Of a stretch of 64,000 bases of DNA, positions 53,124-61,951 are shown piece after piece. The position numbers and the translations under genes were made by a program. Position 1 is the first letter of the stretch. Each line of letters opens with the position of its first letter. A model generated the notes under the pieces. The model searched no databases. It had not been told where the DNA came from and saw only the letters and a program-made list of their open reading frames with translations. Origin of the DNA: 14-2 sp963628035 (lineage in GTDB: Bacteria; Bacillota; Clostridia; Lachnospirales; Lachnospiraceae); the NCBI GenBank assembly GCA_963628035.1, contig CAVGED010000046.1, positions 1-64,000 on the forward strand, in the 5' to 3' direction.

Positions 53124-54492
53124 ACTTCCAATATTTATCCAGAATCTTCGTATCGATTCGATCCAGTTCTTCCTTCGGCAGGATATGCAAAAGCTTCCAT
53201 CCAATGTCCAGTGTCTCCTCCATACTCCGGTTTTCCGCCGCCCCCTGGGCTACGAACTCCTGCTCAAAGGCCGTCCCGAACTCCAGATACTTCTTATCCA
53301 CCGCCGACAGCTCATCCTCACCAATAACGCTGGCCAGATCCCTGGCCTCGCCTACTCTGGCATAGGAAGAAAATAGCTGATTTGCTACATCCTGATGATC
53401 CTCCCTGGTATACTTCGCACCGATTCCGTCCTTCATAAGACGAGACAGGGACGGCAGCACGTTGATGGGCGGATAGATATTCTTCTGGTGCAGCGACCGC
53501 TCCAGCACGATCTGCCCCTCTGTGATATATCCGGTCAGATCCGGGATAGGATGCGTAATATCGTCGTTCGGCATCGTCAGGATGGGAATCTGGGTCACAG
53601 ATCCGTCCACCCCCTTCACGATCCCGGCACGCTCGTAGATCGCTGCCAGTTCACTGTAGAGATAACCTGGGAAACCCTTTCTGCTGGGGATCTCTCCCTT
53701 CAGGGAGGACACCTCACGCATGGCCTCCGCGAAGGCCGTCATATCGGTAAGGATCACCAGGATATGCATATGCTTCTCAAATGCCAGATACTCCGCGGCT
53801 GTCAAAGCCACCTTCGGCGTGATCAGCCGCTCCACCACCGGATCGTTGCTCAAGTTTAAGAACATTGCCACATGGGAGCTGGCACCGCTCTCCTCGAAGG
53901 TTCTGCGGAAAAACTCTGCCACATCATACTTGACACCCATGGCGGCAAATACAATGGCGAATTTCTCATCGGAATTGGTTCCCAAGGACGCCTGCTCCAC
54001 GATCTGGGCCGCCAACTGGTCATGCGGCAGCCCGTTCCCGGAAAAAATCGGAAGCTTCTGTCCACGGATCAGCGTGGTCAGCCCATCAATGGCTGAGATT
54101 CCGGTTCGGATATAGTTTCTGGGATATTCTCTGGCACAGGGATTTAAGGGCAGTCCGTTGACGTCCCGCATACACTCCGGTTTGATTTTTCCAAGACCAT
54201 CGATAGGCTCACCCAGTCCGTTAAAGGTACGGCCCAGGATCTCTTCGGAAAGCCCCAGCTCCATGGGATGCCCGGTGAGCCGCGTGTGCGTGTTGTCAAG
54301 GGCCATCTCATCCGTACTCTCAAAGACCTGTATCAGCGCCTTGTCCTTGCTGATCTCCACGATTCTTCCCAGCTTCCGCTGATTGCCGGACACGGTAAAC
54401 TCCACCATTTCCTCATAGAAGCCATCCTGTATGCCCTCCACTGCTACGAGAGGTCCGTTGATCTCATTTAAACCTAAATATTCGATTGCCAT
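53122..54492 (-). CDS. ntpB: V-type ATP synthase subunit B
   Basis: The 456-residue non-catalytic head subunit has the family segments GLNEINGPLVAVEG and RGQKLPIFSGNGLPHDQLAAQ (a degenerate P-loop) and LPSLSRLMKDGIG. The length is normal. AGGAGGAGAGG precedes the ATG at 54492, 12 bp after ntpA ends. It forms the hexameric head with subunit A. Confidence 0.97.
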   Translation of the reverse strand: MAIEYLGLNEINGPLVAVEGIQDGFYEEMVEFTVSGNQRKLGRIVEISKDKALIQVFESTDEMALDNTHTRLTGHPMELGLSEEILGRTFNGLGEPIDGLGKIKPECMRDVNGLPLNPCAREYPRNYIRTGISAIDGLTTLIRGQKLPIFSGNGLPHDQLAAQIVEQASLGTNSDEKFAIVFAAMGVKYDVAEFFRRTFEESGASSHVAMFLNLSNDPVVERLITPKVALTAAEYLAFEKHMHILVILTDMTAFAEAMREVSSLKGEIPSRKGFPGYLYSELAAIYERAGIVKGVDGSVTQIPILTMPNDDITHPIPDLTGYITEGQIVLERSLHQKNIYPPINVLPSLSRLMKDGIGAKYTREDHQDVANQLFSSYARVGEARDLASVIGEDELSAVDKKYLEFGTAFEQEFVAQGAAENRSMEETLDIGWKLLHILPKEELDRIDTKILDKYWK

Positions 54493-54504
54493 ATGCCTCT
54501 CCTC

Positions 54505-56271
54505 CTATGCGTTAGTCTCCAGGATCTTCTGGTAAAATGTATCGATCATGGTATGATATTCATCAAATTTGTACAATTCCTTATTGCCTACTTCATATTT
54601 AATCGCGATTACCTTCTCGAAGATGGGATCCTCCTGAAGCAATGCCATAGGCATGCTCATGGCAATGAGCGCCCTGCACTTCTCATAGAGGTAAAGAATG
54701 GTTTCCATCATCTTCAGCTGCTTCTCCATAGGGACATAGGTATCCTCCGGGTGAAAGGCGTTCTGCTGCAGGAAGCCGAGACGGATAACCCTGGCGATCT
54801 CAAGCACCAGCTTCTGATCGTCCGGCAAAACATCGCTGCCGATAAGCTTCACGATCTCATTCAGCCTGCTCTCGGTGGTAAGGATATTCAAAAGCTCGTT
54901 CCGGCAGTAGATAAAGTTCTGACCGACATGGGTATTGTACCAGGGGGCCAGATCGTTCAAATATTCCGTGTAGCTGGTAAGCCAGTTAATAGCCGGGTAA
55001 TGGCGCGCATAGGCCAGTGACTTATCCAGAGCCAGGAAGCAGCGGACAAACCGCTTGGTATTCTGGGTCACGGGTTCTGAGAAATCACCGCCCTGAGGCG
55101 ACACTGCCCCAATGATGGTCACACTGCCGTCACTGCCATTTAAATTCTCCACATAGCCTGCCCGCTCATAGAAGGCAGACAACCGGGAGGCCAGGTATGC
55201 CGGGAAGCCTTCCTCCGCCGGCATCTCCTCCAGACGGCCTGAGAGCTCCCGCAGTGCCTCCGCCCACCGGGAGGTTGAATCCGCCATGATCGCCACATGA
55301 TAGCCCATATCACGGTAATACTCTGCCAACGTGATACCGGTATAGATACTGGCCTCTCTGGCCGCCACCGGCATATTGGAGGTGTTTGCGATCAGTGCCG
55401 TCCGATCCAGCAGAAGGTTTCCTGACTTGGGATCTGTCAGCTCCGAGAATTCCTCCAGTACGTTGGTCATCTCATTTCCGCGCTCCCCGCAGCCGATATA
55501 AATGATGATATCTGCGTCCGACCACTTGGCAAGCTGGTGCTGGGTCATGGTCTTCCCGGTGCCAAAGCCTCCGGGAATGGCTGCAGTGCCGCCCTTTGCA
55601 ATGGGAAACAGCGTGTCTAAGATCCGCTGTCCCGTCACCAATGGACGGTCTGCCGGGAAACGGCGGTTTACCGGCCGCGGCACACGGATAGGCCATTGCT
55701 GGGTCATGGTGAGACTCTTCTCGCTGCCATCGTCCAGCCGAAGAACAACGATTTCATCATCAATGGTGTATTTTCCATTGATGACAGTCCGCACGACAAC
55801 ACCGTGCACCTCCGGCGGGATCATCACCCGGTGGGTGATGGCCGAAGTCTCCTGTACCTCTGCAATGACCGTTCCGGGATAGACCGTATCCCCAACGGCT
55901 ACCGTGATCTTCGTATCCCACAGCCTGGAACGATCCAGAAGCTCTACATTGACACCACGTGGAATGAAAGCTCCTCCCACCTGGGCAATGGCCCGAAGGG
56001 GCCGCTCAATGCCGTCAAATATATTCGTAAGGATTCCCGGTGCCAGCGTCACGCTGAGCGCCTTTCCTTCGCCCTCCACCAGTTCTCCCGGCCGAAGACC
56101 TGTCGTCTCCTCAAATACCTGTATGGTGGTCTGTTCCCTGGAGAGGCGGATGACCTCTCCCACCAGGCGATTTGTTCCCACATATACCATCTCCGCCATG
56201 CGAAATCCCGGGTTCCCCTGGATGGTAACGATGGGGCCGTTGATACTGTAAATTGTTCCAGTTGTATTCAT
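54505..56271 (-). CDS. ntpA: V-type ATP synthase subunit A, catalytic
   Basis: The 588-residue catalytic subunit has the P-loop GGFGTGKT at 234-241, the non-homologous region of subunit A at about 115-190, and STSRWAEALRE. It hydrolyses or makes ATP coupled to ion flow through the K ring. The ATG at 56271 is chosen because it overlaps the ntpE stop by ATGA; a start six codons upstream (56289) lies within ntpE and is less likely. Confidence 0.97.
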   Translation of the reverse strand: MNTTGTIYSINGPIVTIQGNPGFRMAEMVYVGTNRLVGEVIRLSREQTTIQVFEETTGLRPGELVEGEGKALSVTLAPGILTNIFDGIERPLRAIAQVGGAFIPRGVNVELLDRSRLWDTKITVAVGDTVYPGTVIAEVQETSAITHRVMIPPEVHGVVVRTVINGKYTIDDEIVVLRLDDGSEKSLTMTQQWPIRVPRPVNRRFPADRPLVTGQRILDTLFPIAKGGTAAIPGGFGTGKTMTQHQLAKWSDADIIIYIGCGERGNEMTNVLEEFSELTDPKSGNLLLDRTALIANTSNMPVAAREASIYTGITLAEYYRDMGYHVAIMADSTSRWAEALRELSGRLEEMPAEEGFPAYLASRLSAFYERAGYVENLNGSDGSVTIIGAVSPQGGDFSEPVTQNTKRFVRCFLALDKSLAYARHYPAINWLTSYTEYLNDLAPWYNTHVGQNFIYCRNELLNILTTESRLNEIVKLIGSDVLPDDQKLVLEIARVIRLGFLQQNAFHPEDTYVPMEKQLKMMETILYLYEKCRALIAMSMPMALLQEDPIFEKVIAIKYEVGNKELYKFDEYHTMIDTFYQKILETNA

Positions 56272-56834
56272 ATGGTGTAATTCTCCCATTCTTTTTTCAG
56301 CTTTGTCTGAAAGGACTCATCGATCAGCACATTTCTGGCATGCACGACCGCACGGATTCCGCCGCCGAAATCCTCATGGCTTATCGTAAGCGCACAGCCG
56401 CACTCCCGCTCCAAATTCTCCTTCTTCGCAGCGTCCGTGGGATTCAGATAGATGATAAGCTCATCCTCTCTGGCGAAATCCTGTGCCATACGGATCTTGG
56501 AGCGGAGATATTCGTCATAACCCTCCGTCTTCTGGAACGCCGAAAGCTTCTCCCGCACCCGGCCAAAAAGCACTTCCTTCCTGGCTTGCTGTACCTGGCT
56601 TAACTTCCGCTTCTGCCGGATGAGAGCCTCGGAAACCTGACGGTTTATCTCCCGCTTCTGCTTCTCCTCTTCCACCTGACAGCGAAGCTCTGCTTCCGCC
56701 TGTTTCCGCTTCTTAAACTCCTCCAGCTGCTGATCCATGGAGGCCTGAAATTCCTCAATCTCATCGCTGCTGCGCTTGTTTGCCGCCTCTATAGACGCGG
56801 TGTAAAAACTATTCAGCTTCTCTGTAAGCTCCAT
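56268..56834 (-). CDS. ntpE: V-type ATP synthase subunit E
   Basis: The 188-residue protein has a long charged N-terminal coiled coil (about 20-85, KRKQAEAELRCQVEEEKQKR) and a globular C-terminal part with VRAKL-like spacing. It forms the peripheral stalk with the coiled-coil G/H subunit encoded at the operon start. GGAAGGAATCG precedes the ATG. The stop overlaps ntpA. Confidence 0.9.
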   Translation of the reverse strand: MELTEKLNSFYTASIEAANKRSSDEIEEFQASMDQQLEEFKKRKQAEAELRCQVEEEKQKREINRQVSEALIRQKRKLSQVQQARKEVLFGRVREKLSAFQKTEGYDEYLRSKIRMAQDFAREDELIIYLNPTDAAKKENLERECGCALTISHEDFGGGIRAVVHARNVLIDESFQTKLKKEWENYTI

Positions 56835-56855
56835 AACGATTCCTTCCTCATCTCA

Positions 56856-57164
56856 TCACAGTTTCAGCCCAATGGCCTGCCCGACATAATCTGTAATAAA
56901 GTTCTCCTTACGCCCGGTTCCGTGGCGATCCGGGATCTCCACCAGCAGCGGCATTCTGCGGTTTAGCTTGATATCATCCCAGATATCGGAAAACCGCTGT
57001 CCTAAGACCTCCGTCACCAGCACGATCCCAATCTCAGGATCCGAAAGCACACGGGCAGCCGCCCGCTCCGCCTCCGCCCGTTCATGGATCACCACGCCAT
57101 CCACTCCGGCCAGTCGCATACCGGTATAGGTGTCCCGGTTATCGCTGATCAAAAACATCTTCAT
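56856..57164 (-). CDS. ntpF: V-type ATP synthase subunit F
   Basis: This 102-residue protein of the central stalk has the typical pattern: FLISDNRDTYTGMRLAGVDG near the start, IGIVLVTEVLGQ in the middle and PLLVEIPD. It binds subunit D in the rotor. GGTGAT precedes the ATG. It lies between ntpK and ntpE with short gaps. Confidence 0.93.
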   Translation of the reverse strand: MKMFLISDNRDTYTGMRLAGVDGVVIHERAEAERAAARVLSDPEIGIVLVTEVLGQRFSDIWDDIKLNRRMPLLVEIPDRHGTGRKENFITDYVGQAIGLKL

Positions 57165-57174
57165 GGGATCACCC

Positions 57175-57594
57175 CTATCCTAAAATGGAGAAGGAGATCA
57201 ACAATCCATACAGTGCAATAGATTCAGCCAGAGCAACGAAGATCAATGCTTTACCCATAATGCTGGAATCCTCACTCAATGCTCCCAAGGCCGCGCTGGC
57301 TGCGCTGGCTACCGCTATTCCGGCGCCGATACAGGAAAGTCCTGTGGACAACGCCGCCGCCAGATACCGCCATCCATCTGCGGAAGCTGTTGCCGCCGCC
57401 TCGCCGGTGGCCGCCTGCACGTTCCCGCTAAAGAGCAGGATATCCGAGACTACCAGTGTCCCGAAGAAAAAGAACACATTGAAGGCAAGAGCCGCTTTGA
57501 AGCCCCCCGTCTTCTTCTTTCCAAACAGATACACACCGAATGGAATCAGAATGCTGCAGATTAAGATCGCTACTAAAATAATTTTTGTTGTCAT
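57175..57594 (-). CDS. ntpK: V-type ATP synthase subunit K, proteolipid ring
   Basis: The 139-residue membrane protein has one N-terminal hydrophobic segment, a second at about 36-56, and a c-subunit-like hairpin (about 78-139) with the ion-binding Glu124 in VALAESIALYG. The E-S-x-x-x-Y pattern resembles Na+-type rings, but the Gln usual in the partner helix is not obvious in GAGIAVASAA. The coupling ion therefore stays open. The start overlaps the ntpI stop by ATGA. Confidence 0.9.
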   Translation of the reverse strand: MTTKIILVAILICSILIPFGVYLFGKKKTGGFKAALAFNVFFFFGTLVVSDILLFSGNVQAATGEAAATASADGWRYLAAALSTGLSCIGAGIAVASAASAALGALSEDSSIMGKALIFVALAESIALYGLLISFSILG

Positions 57595-59498
57595 GATGTT
57601 TTCCTCCTTTTATTAAACGGAACAAACGGCTTACCGCTGCCCTTGTAAAATCGACTAAACATTTCATAATATTCCAGACGGAGTACCTGTATCCCAACCA
57701 CAAGGCCCTCCAGTCCGGCCACAAGGATGTTGCCCAACACTACTACAATCCAGTTTGGCGTTCCCTTCTCCATCCCTGCCAGTGTCAGCACCACACCCAT
57801 CATCCCTGCGTGGCTCAGCGCAAATGCGCCCACACGGACGAAGGAGATGGTGTTCGTGGCGTAGCTCAACACCACATCGAAGCACTCCACCAATGCCTCC
57901 ACCAGGAACATGACCTTGCTGCCCTCCGGAAGCACCGGCTTCTTCTTCTCTATCCAGTTTCCCAGCGGCTCCTTCAAAAGAATCATCAGCAGCGGAACCC
58001 CTACGGTCAGGCCCATAATGATCGCGGCCGGCAGCGGATGTCCCGTGGCGAATAATACGATACAGAGTGCCGCGAAGCCATAACAGATAAAGCCTGCGAT
58101 GCCGCTCTGATTGAAGATCAGCCGTCCGTATTCTCTGGCTCTTATGGCATTGATCATATTCAGTACCATGGCGATGAGGATCAACACACCTCCGAAGGCG
58201 ATGGCCGTCATCAATGTCTCCATGATATTGTCCATGGGCCGCATCCAGATTGGATCTAAAATATCCTCAAACCCAAAGATACTGCCGTACATAAAACCGA
58301 ATACCACAGACCATACTCCGGCCAGCGAGAGAATCCCGGCCAGCCGCATGCCCTTGATCCGGTACAGCAGGAATCCTCCCACTGCCAGTACCAGGCCCTG
58401 TCCGACATCCCCAAACATGATACCGAACATCAACGTATAGGTGAGTGCCACAAACAGCGTGGGGTCCATCTCGTTGTAGGCCGGCAGTCCGTACATCTCC
58501 ACAAACATCTCGAAGGGCTTCAATATCTTCGGATTCTTCAGCTTCGTGGGCGGGCTGGTACTAAGCTTGCCATCCACAGCCTCCTGAATGCAGTGAATAT
58601 TCTGATCTCCGGCAATCTCCTTCTGAAATGCCTCGGCATCCGCGCGCGACATCCAGCCATACAGGATATAATATTCCCCCTTGTGCTTGGGCTTCGTACA
58701 GGCTGCCATCTTGCGGATCTCAAAGTTCTCACAGTAATCTTCCAGGATGTGGTACGCCGACAGGATCTCCAGGCGGTTGCTGTTTAGCATCTCGCACATT
58801 TTTGCCGACAATCTGGCAATCTCGGCCTCGTTCGCCTTCATCTCCTGCTCTGCCTGCGCATACCCTTCCTCCGGCGTTCCCGCAAAGTCCGCAGGCACAT
58901 AGATCTGTTCAAAATGGAAGGACAAATACACGGCATCCATCTCTGCTGCGTGAATGTATGGGACGAAATAGAGACCCCAAACATAATTTTCATCGCTGTA
59001 GCACTCGCAGAATAACGTATACGGCGTCTCCTGGATAAATGCATCCAGCTTGTGATAATACTCCCTGGGGATCCGTCCCATCCGAAACTTGATGAACTTG
59101 AATTCCATAAGCTTACTGAACTCAAAGTCCAGATTCCGGTAATACGAGATCGCCTTCAGGAATTCGGAAAGCTCCTGATTCCGCTTGGTCAGCTCCCGCT
59201 GACGCTTTAAGATCTCCTCCGTGTGCTCACTGGCATCCCGGATGATCTCGCTGGCGGCTCCAATGGACATATCCTCCAGTTCATCCGTCGGCTCCAAATA
59301 GCCAAGCAGTTCTTTTCCACTGTTGTAAATGTCCCGGTAGATATTCGTCTCGATAAAGGGGCGCACATTACTGATATTTCCGAGACTTGTCATGGCATTT
59401 TCAAAATGTATGTCATATTTTACAAGATACTGCTTCATTACCCGGTCGATATCGTACTTCGGACCGGTGATATGAAGCAATTTCATTTTTTCAACCAT
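57591..59498 (-). CDS. ntpI: V-type ATP synthase subunit I
   Basis: The 635-residue stator subunit has a cytoplasmic half of about 340 residues that is rich in coiled coil. A membrane half of seven or eight segments follows, with the essential Arg in VLRLEYYEMFSRFYKG near the C-terminus. It carries the ion half-channels next to the K ring. GGAGG lies 6-7 bases before the ATG. A structured 185-bp element separates it from ntpC. Confidence 0.95.
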   Translation of the reverse strand: MVEKMKLLHITGPKYDIDRVMKQYLVKYDIHFENAMTSLGNISNVRPFIETNIYRDIYNSGKELLGYLEPTDELEDMSIGAASEIIRDASEHTEEILKRQRELTKRNQELSEFLKAISYYRNLDFEFSKLMEFKFIKFRMGRIPREYYHKLDAFIQETPYTLFCECYSDENYVWGLYFVPYIHAAEMDAVYLSFHFEQIYVPADFAGTPEEGYAQAEQEMKANEAEIARLSAKMCEMLNSNRLEILSAYHILEDYCENFEIRKMAACTKPKHKGEYYILYGWMSRADAEAFQKEIAGDQNIHCIQEAVDGKLSTSPPTKLKNPKILKPFEMFVEMYGLPAYNEMDPTLFVALTYTLMFGIMFGDVGQGLVLAVGGFLLYRIKGMRLAGILSLAGVWSVVFGFMYGSIFGFEDILDPIWMRPMDNIMETLMTAIAFGGVLILIAMVLNMINAIRAREYGRLIFNQSGIAGFICYGFAALCIVLFATGHPLPAAIIMGLTVGVPLLMILLKEPLGNWIEKKKPVLPEGSKVMFLVEALVECFDVVLSYATNTISFVRVGAFALSHAGMMGVVLTLAGMEKGTPNWIVVVLGNILVAGLEGLVVGIQVLRLEYYEMFSRFYKGSGKPFVPFNKRRKTS

Positions 59499-59530
59499 GC
59501 TGCTTCCTCCGTGTTAGATCAAAATTTTGT

Positions 59531-59715
59531 TAGTATGAAAGCCCTACGGATTGCTCCGCACTTTGTGCTCTCACAATCCTACCTGCATTCGCATATCGCC
59601 CCATCGCGTTGCTCTGTGGCTTTTATGCTCATACAGGTTAGCGTCTCTCATGGCTGTACGCTTGCGTGTGCGAGCCCCCGCCGCGTCCGGCCATGGAGAC
59701 TGGGCTTTCATAGTA
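59531..59715 (-). repeat. 185-bp element with terminal inverted repeats inside the V-ATPase operon (holds copy 2 of the ~80-nt repeat)
   Basis: TAGTATGAAAGCCC at 59531-59544 and its inverse at 59702-59715 match at 13 of 14 positions. The minus-strand part 59708-59629 repeats the ends of 10040-10120, with CATGGC/GCCATG replacing the AATGC/GCATT stem. A second nested hairpin, GGATTG/CAATCC around GCAC-TTT-GTGC, fills 59547-59578. The element overlaps the last codons of ntpC and its stop. Confidence 0.75.
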
Positions 59716-60742
59716 GTATAATATCCCGTATTTCCCTGGGCGGAACCTGATAACGGATTCCCTCAATGATGGAGGTCAGGCGGTCAATCTCCTGCTCTTT
59801 CTCATAGAGATAGGTGAGAACCGGCGCAATGGACATTGGATAGCTTCGACTCACCCTGCGGTAAGTATCCTCCACAATCTTCCGGTAGGATATCTCATCC
59901 TCCATCTTCATAAGCGCGTCTTTTCCGTCAAAGTAGGCCGTCCCTGCAAGATGCTTTAAAAGCTCCTGCACATCCGCTGCCCCGGTCATCCTGCGAAGTT
60001 CCTCTTTTCGTAATCGGAACGTTGCCGGAATCAGGGAAGCAAACAGTTCTGCCTGACTCTGGCTGTAAAATCGCTTGGAGCGATAGATCCACATAATATT
60101 CAACCAGTCGATCTGTGTTCCGTAAATATCCAGTAAAAGGCTCCGCATACTGCAACGCTTCATCCTGCGGATATCACGATATACTGTGGTATAATAATTG
60201 ATATCCAGCGCCATGGCATAATCCACATAGTTCTGTGCTCCGACATTCTGAAGCTTTGCAAACACACGCTCGTACCCGGTTCCCGCAAGTTCCTGTTCAA
60301 ATTCCTTCAGGGAACCTGCTCTCTTTAAATGTTCCAGAGAAAACCGGGTATGCCGCTCAAAGAAATCATCCACGAACATTTCTTTCTCTTCCATTTGTTC
60401 ATGAAAAAAATATTTGAGACAGATCTTAAGCTGATCTATCTCATATCTGGTAAATATGTATCGGAACGGCTTCCTCTGTCCGGCGTCCGCGAAGCGGTAT
60501 AAACGCTCGAAGTCCCGGTATAAGGAATCCGTGATAACAGCCTCTGCCTGTCCCCGATGCCATACTTCTTCCCGGCCCCGGAATACCGCGCCATAGCCTC
60601 TGGTTCCGCGAAGATACTGGATCGCCTCGTTGACCGTTGCAAGCTCAGTCAGTTGTTCCAGCTCCTTCTTCGTCAGCAGACTGCCGCTCATGGATCTGGT
60701 CTTGGTGACCAGACCGCTGTAATGCAATAAGCTCCCCGGCAT
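59708..60742 (-). CDS. ntpC: V-type ATP synthase subunit C
   Basis: The 344-residue helical protein links the central stalk to the K ring; it has the AC39/d-subunit pattern (VNEAIQYLRGTRGYGAVF, YEIDQLKICLKYFF, DINYYTTVYRDI). The ATG at 60742 has AGGAGGTG upstream; the longer frame is a shadow of the preceding gene. The final codons and the stop lie within the inverted repeat of the downstream 185-bp element, so that element may have shaped the C-terminus. Confidence 0.92.
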   Translation of the reverse strand: MPGSLLHYSGLVTKTRSMSGSLLTKKELEQLTELATVNEAIQYLRGTRGYGAVFRGREEVWHRGQAEAVITDSLYRDFERLYRFADAGQRKPFRYIFTRYEIDQLKICLKYFFHEQMEEKEMFVDDFFERHTRFSLEHLKRAGSLKEFEQELAGTGYERVFAKLQNVGAQNYVDYAMALDINYYTTVYRDIRRMKRCSMRSLLLDIYGTQIDWLNIMWIYRSKRFYSQSQAELFASLIPATFRLRKEELRRMTGAADVQELLKHLAGTAYFDGKDALMKMEDEISYRKIVEDTYRRVSRSYPMSIAPVLTYLYEKEQEIDRLTSIIEGIRYQVPPREIRDIILL

Positions 60743-60743
60743 T

Positions 60744-61058
60744 TTATGCACCTCCTGCAATCCGCCGGAAGATATCCTCTGAAAGCTCCTCCAGATGAAC
60801 CGTATAGGTTTCCTCAAGCGCTTCAATCTGCTTCTGATATGTATCCTCCATCTCCCGGATCCTTGTCTGTGCTTCGCTGTCCAGATTGCGTTTCGACTCA
60901 TCCAGCCGTTCAGCGGTTTTACGCTCCAGCTCTTCCTCGAACTTCTTCTGGGCCTCCTCTGTCTGCTTACGGCATTCTTCCTTGAACCGGCCGGCATTAT
61001 TCATGATATTTACAGCGTTTTCTTCAATTTCATACAGCTTTTCAATGACCTCATTCAT
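60744..61058 (-). CDS. V-type ATP synthase coiled-coil stalk subunit (G/H type)
   Basis: The 104-residue, strongly charged coiled-coil protein starts MNEVIEKLYEIEENAVNIM, with a long stretch of Glu/Lys/Arg-rich heptads to about 95. It would pair with subunit E in the peripheral stalk. The ATG at 61058 with GGGTGAT upstream is preferred to a start ten codons upstream. It is the first gene of the operon, behind the promoter at 61111-61138, and its stop is 1 bp before ntpC. Confidence 0.85.
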   Translation of the reverse strand: MNEVIEKLYEIEENAVNIMNNAGRFKEECRKQTEEAQKKFEEELERKTAERLDESKRNLDSEAQTRIREMEDTYQKQIEALEETYTVHLEELSEDIFRRIAGGA

Positions 61059-61110
61059 CGTATCACCCGTGCCTTCCGCTATCTGCAAACCATTCTAATT
61101 TCTCCAATTC

Positions 61111-61138
61111 AATATATCACTTTTTTGGAAAAAATCAA
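61111..61138 (-). promoter_or_regulatory. Sigma-A promoter of the V-ATPase operon
   Basis: On the minus strand TTGATT (61138-61133) and TATATT (61116-61111) are separated by 16 bp, about 50 bp before the first start codon. Confidence 0.65.
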
Positions 61139-61180
61139 GACCGCTATTTTTTTTTTGCATTTTCTTTGCACAAACATCTC

Positions 61181-61208
61181 ACCATGGCCATGTTTCCGCC
61201 ATATAGTA
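61181..61208 (+). promoter_or_regulatory. Possible sigma-K promoter of the Cys-rich protein gene
   Basis: CATATAGTA at 61200-61208 fits the CATA-three bases-TA form of the sigma-K -10, and AC at 61181-61182 is 17 bp upstream, as in its -35. No good sigma-A boxes are seen here. The fit is suggestive but short motifs arise by chance. Confidence 0.4.
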
Positions 61209-61239
61209 AACTGTAATCAAAATCTTGGAGGACTTAGGA

Positions 61240-61470
61240 ATGAGTGATTTAGCTGCAACAAATTGTGGTGGCGGATGTGGATGCGAAGGCAATAACGGAT
61301 GTGGATGCAATATGATTCTGATCATCCTGCTGCTCTTCTGCTGCGGAAACGGCAACAATGGTATCTTGGGCGGAAATAACGGATGTGGATGCGATATCAT
61401 AATCATCCTTCTCCTGCTTTCCTGCTGTGGAAACGGCAACAATGGTATCTTTGGTGGCTGCGGCTGCTAG
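61240..61470 (+). CDS. Cys/Gly-rich small membrane-like protein with internal duplication
   Basis: The 76-residue protein starts MSDLAATNCGGGCGCEG. It then has two copies of a 28-residue unit (NNGCGC, a stretch of Ile/Leu, CCGNGNNGI), and ends in CGC. The hydrophobic runs (MILIILLLF, IIIILLLL) are too short for confident membrane spans. It resembles small Cys-rich spore-coat or YjcZ-like proteins of Firmicutes; this is by composition only. GGAGG precedes the ATG with 8-base spacing. A sigma-K-like promoter and the sigK gene in this window support a sporulation role. Confidence 0.75.
   Translation: MSDLAATNCGGGCGCEGNNGCGCNMILIILLLFCCGNGNNGILGGNNGCGCDIIIILLLLSCCGNGNNGIFGGCGC
61291..61458 (+). 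repeat. Tandem duplication of an 84-bp unit
   Basis: The units at 61291-61374 and 61375-61458 are nearly identical at their ends and differ mostly at third codon positions in the middle. They encode the two 28-residue blocks of the Cys-rich protein. Confidence 0.9.
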
Positions 61471-61545
61471 TAGTCCATGACAACAGAAAGTCCACGAAAC
61501 GTGCTTTCTATTGTACTTCCCCGGAACCGGATCTCGGTCTCTACG

Positions 61546-61575
61546 AAAAAGGAGCTGCTTTCGCAACTCCTTTTT
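61546..61575. terminator. Bidirectional intrinsic terminator
   Basis: AAAAAGGAG at 61546-61554 pairs with CTCCTTTTT at 61567-61575. On the minus strand the stem is complete with one G-U pair and a GAAA loop; on the plus strand one mismatch remains. It separates the Cys-rich gene from the convergent small gene. Confidence 0.8.
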
Positions 61576-61603
61576 CTATGCGGATATTTCAATATCTTAT
61601 GGT

Positions 61604-61813
61604 TCAAGAACCAAAAGGGGTTCTCCCCTTGTTTGATTCACGAACCGCTCCGCCACGCGCAGCTCTCGGATTCTCCTGCACGGTATCCTGCTTCATGGTG
61701 GATGTGCTTCCTTCCTGCCCTGTTTTGCCAGGAACGCCGTTTTGCCCTTTCCTGCGCATGCATTCCTCATCAATCTCGTAAACCGTGTTTCCATCTATAA
61801 TCAATCTTCCCAT
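61604..61813 (-). CDS. Small hypothetical protein
   Basis: The 69-residue soluble protein starts MGRLIIDGNTVYEIDEEC; the rest is low-complexity, basic and Gly/Arg/Thr-rich. The family is not recognised, though the first 22 residues read like a conserved domain. AGGAAGGAAGCC precedes the ATG. The gene is convergent with the Cys-rich gene and ends 28 bp before the shared terminator. The stop lies in a small AGAACC/GGTTCT hairpin. Confidence 0.65.
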   Translation of the reverse strand: MGRLIIDGNTVYEIDEECMRRKGQNGVPGKTGQEGSTSTMKQDTVQENPRAARGGAVRESNKGRTPFGS

Positions 61814-61951
61814 GGCTTCCTTCCTTTCTCTATACTCTAACAGTGTATGCGGTTATATTTTTCCTGCGCGCTTCATACAATAAATAAAAACGGGTAACGC
61901 TTTTCTCCTGCAGCATTCCGTTTCAATAACGCACCCCGAAAAGGAGTTATC

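Noticed and set aside
60743..60997. 85-codon N-terminal extension of ntpC
   Set aside because: It is an Arg/Ser/Trp-rich shadow of the coiled-coil subunit gene; AGGAGGTG supports the start at 60742.
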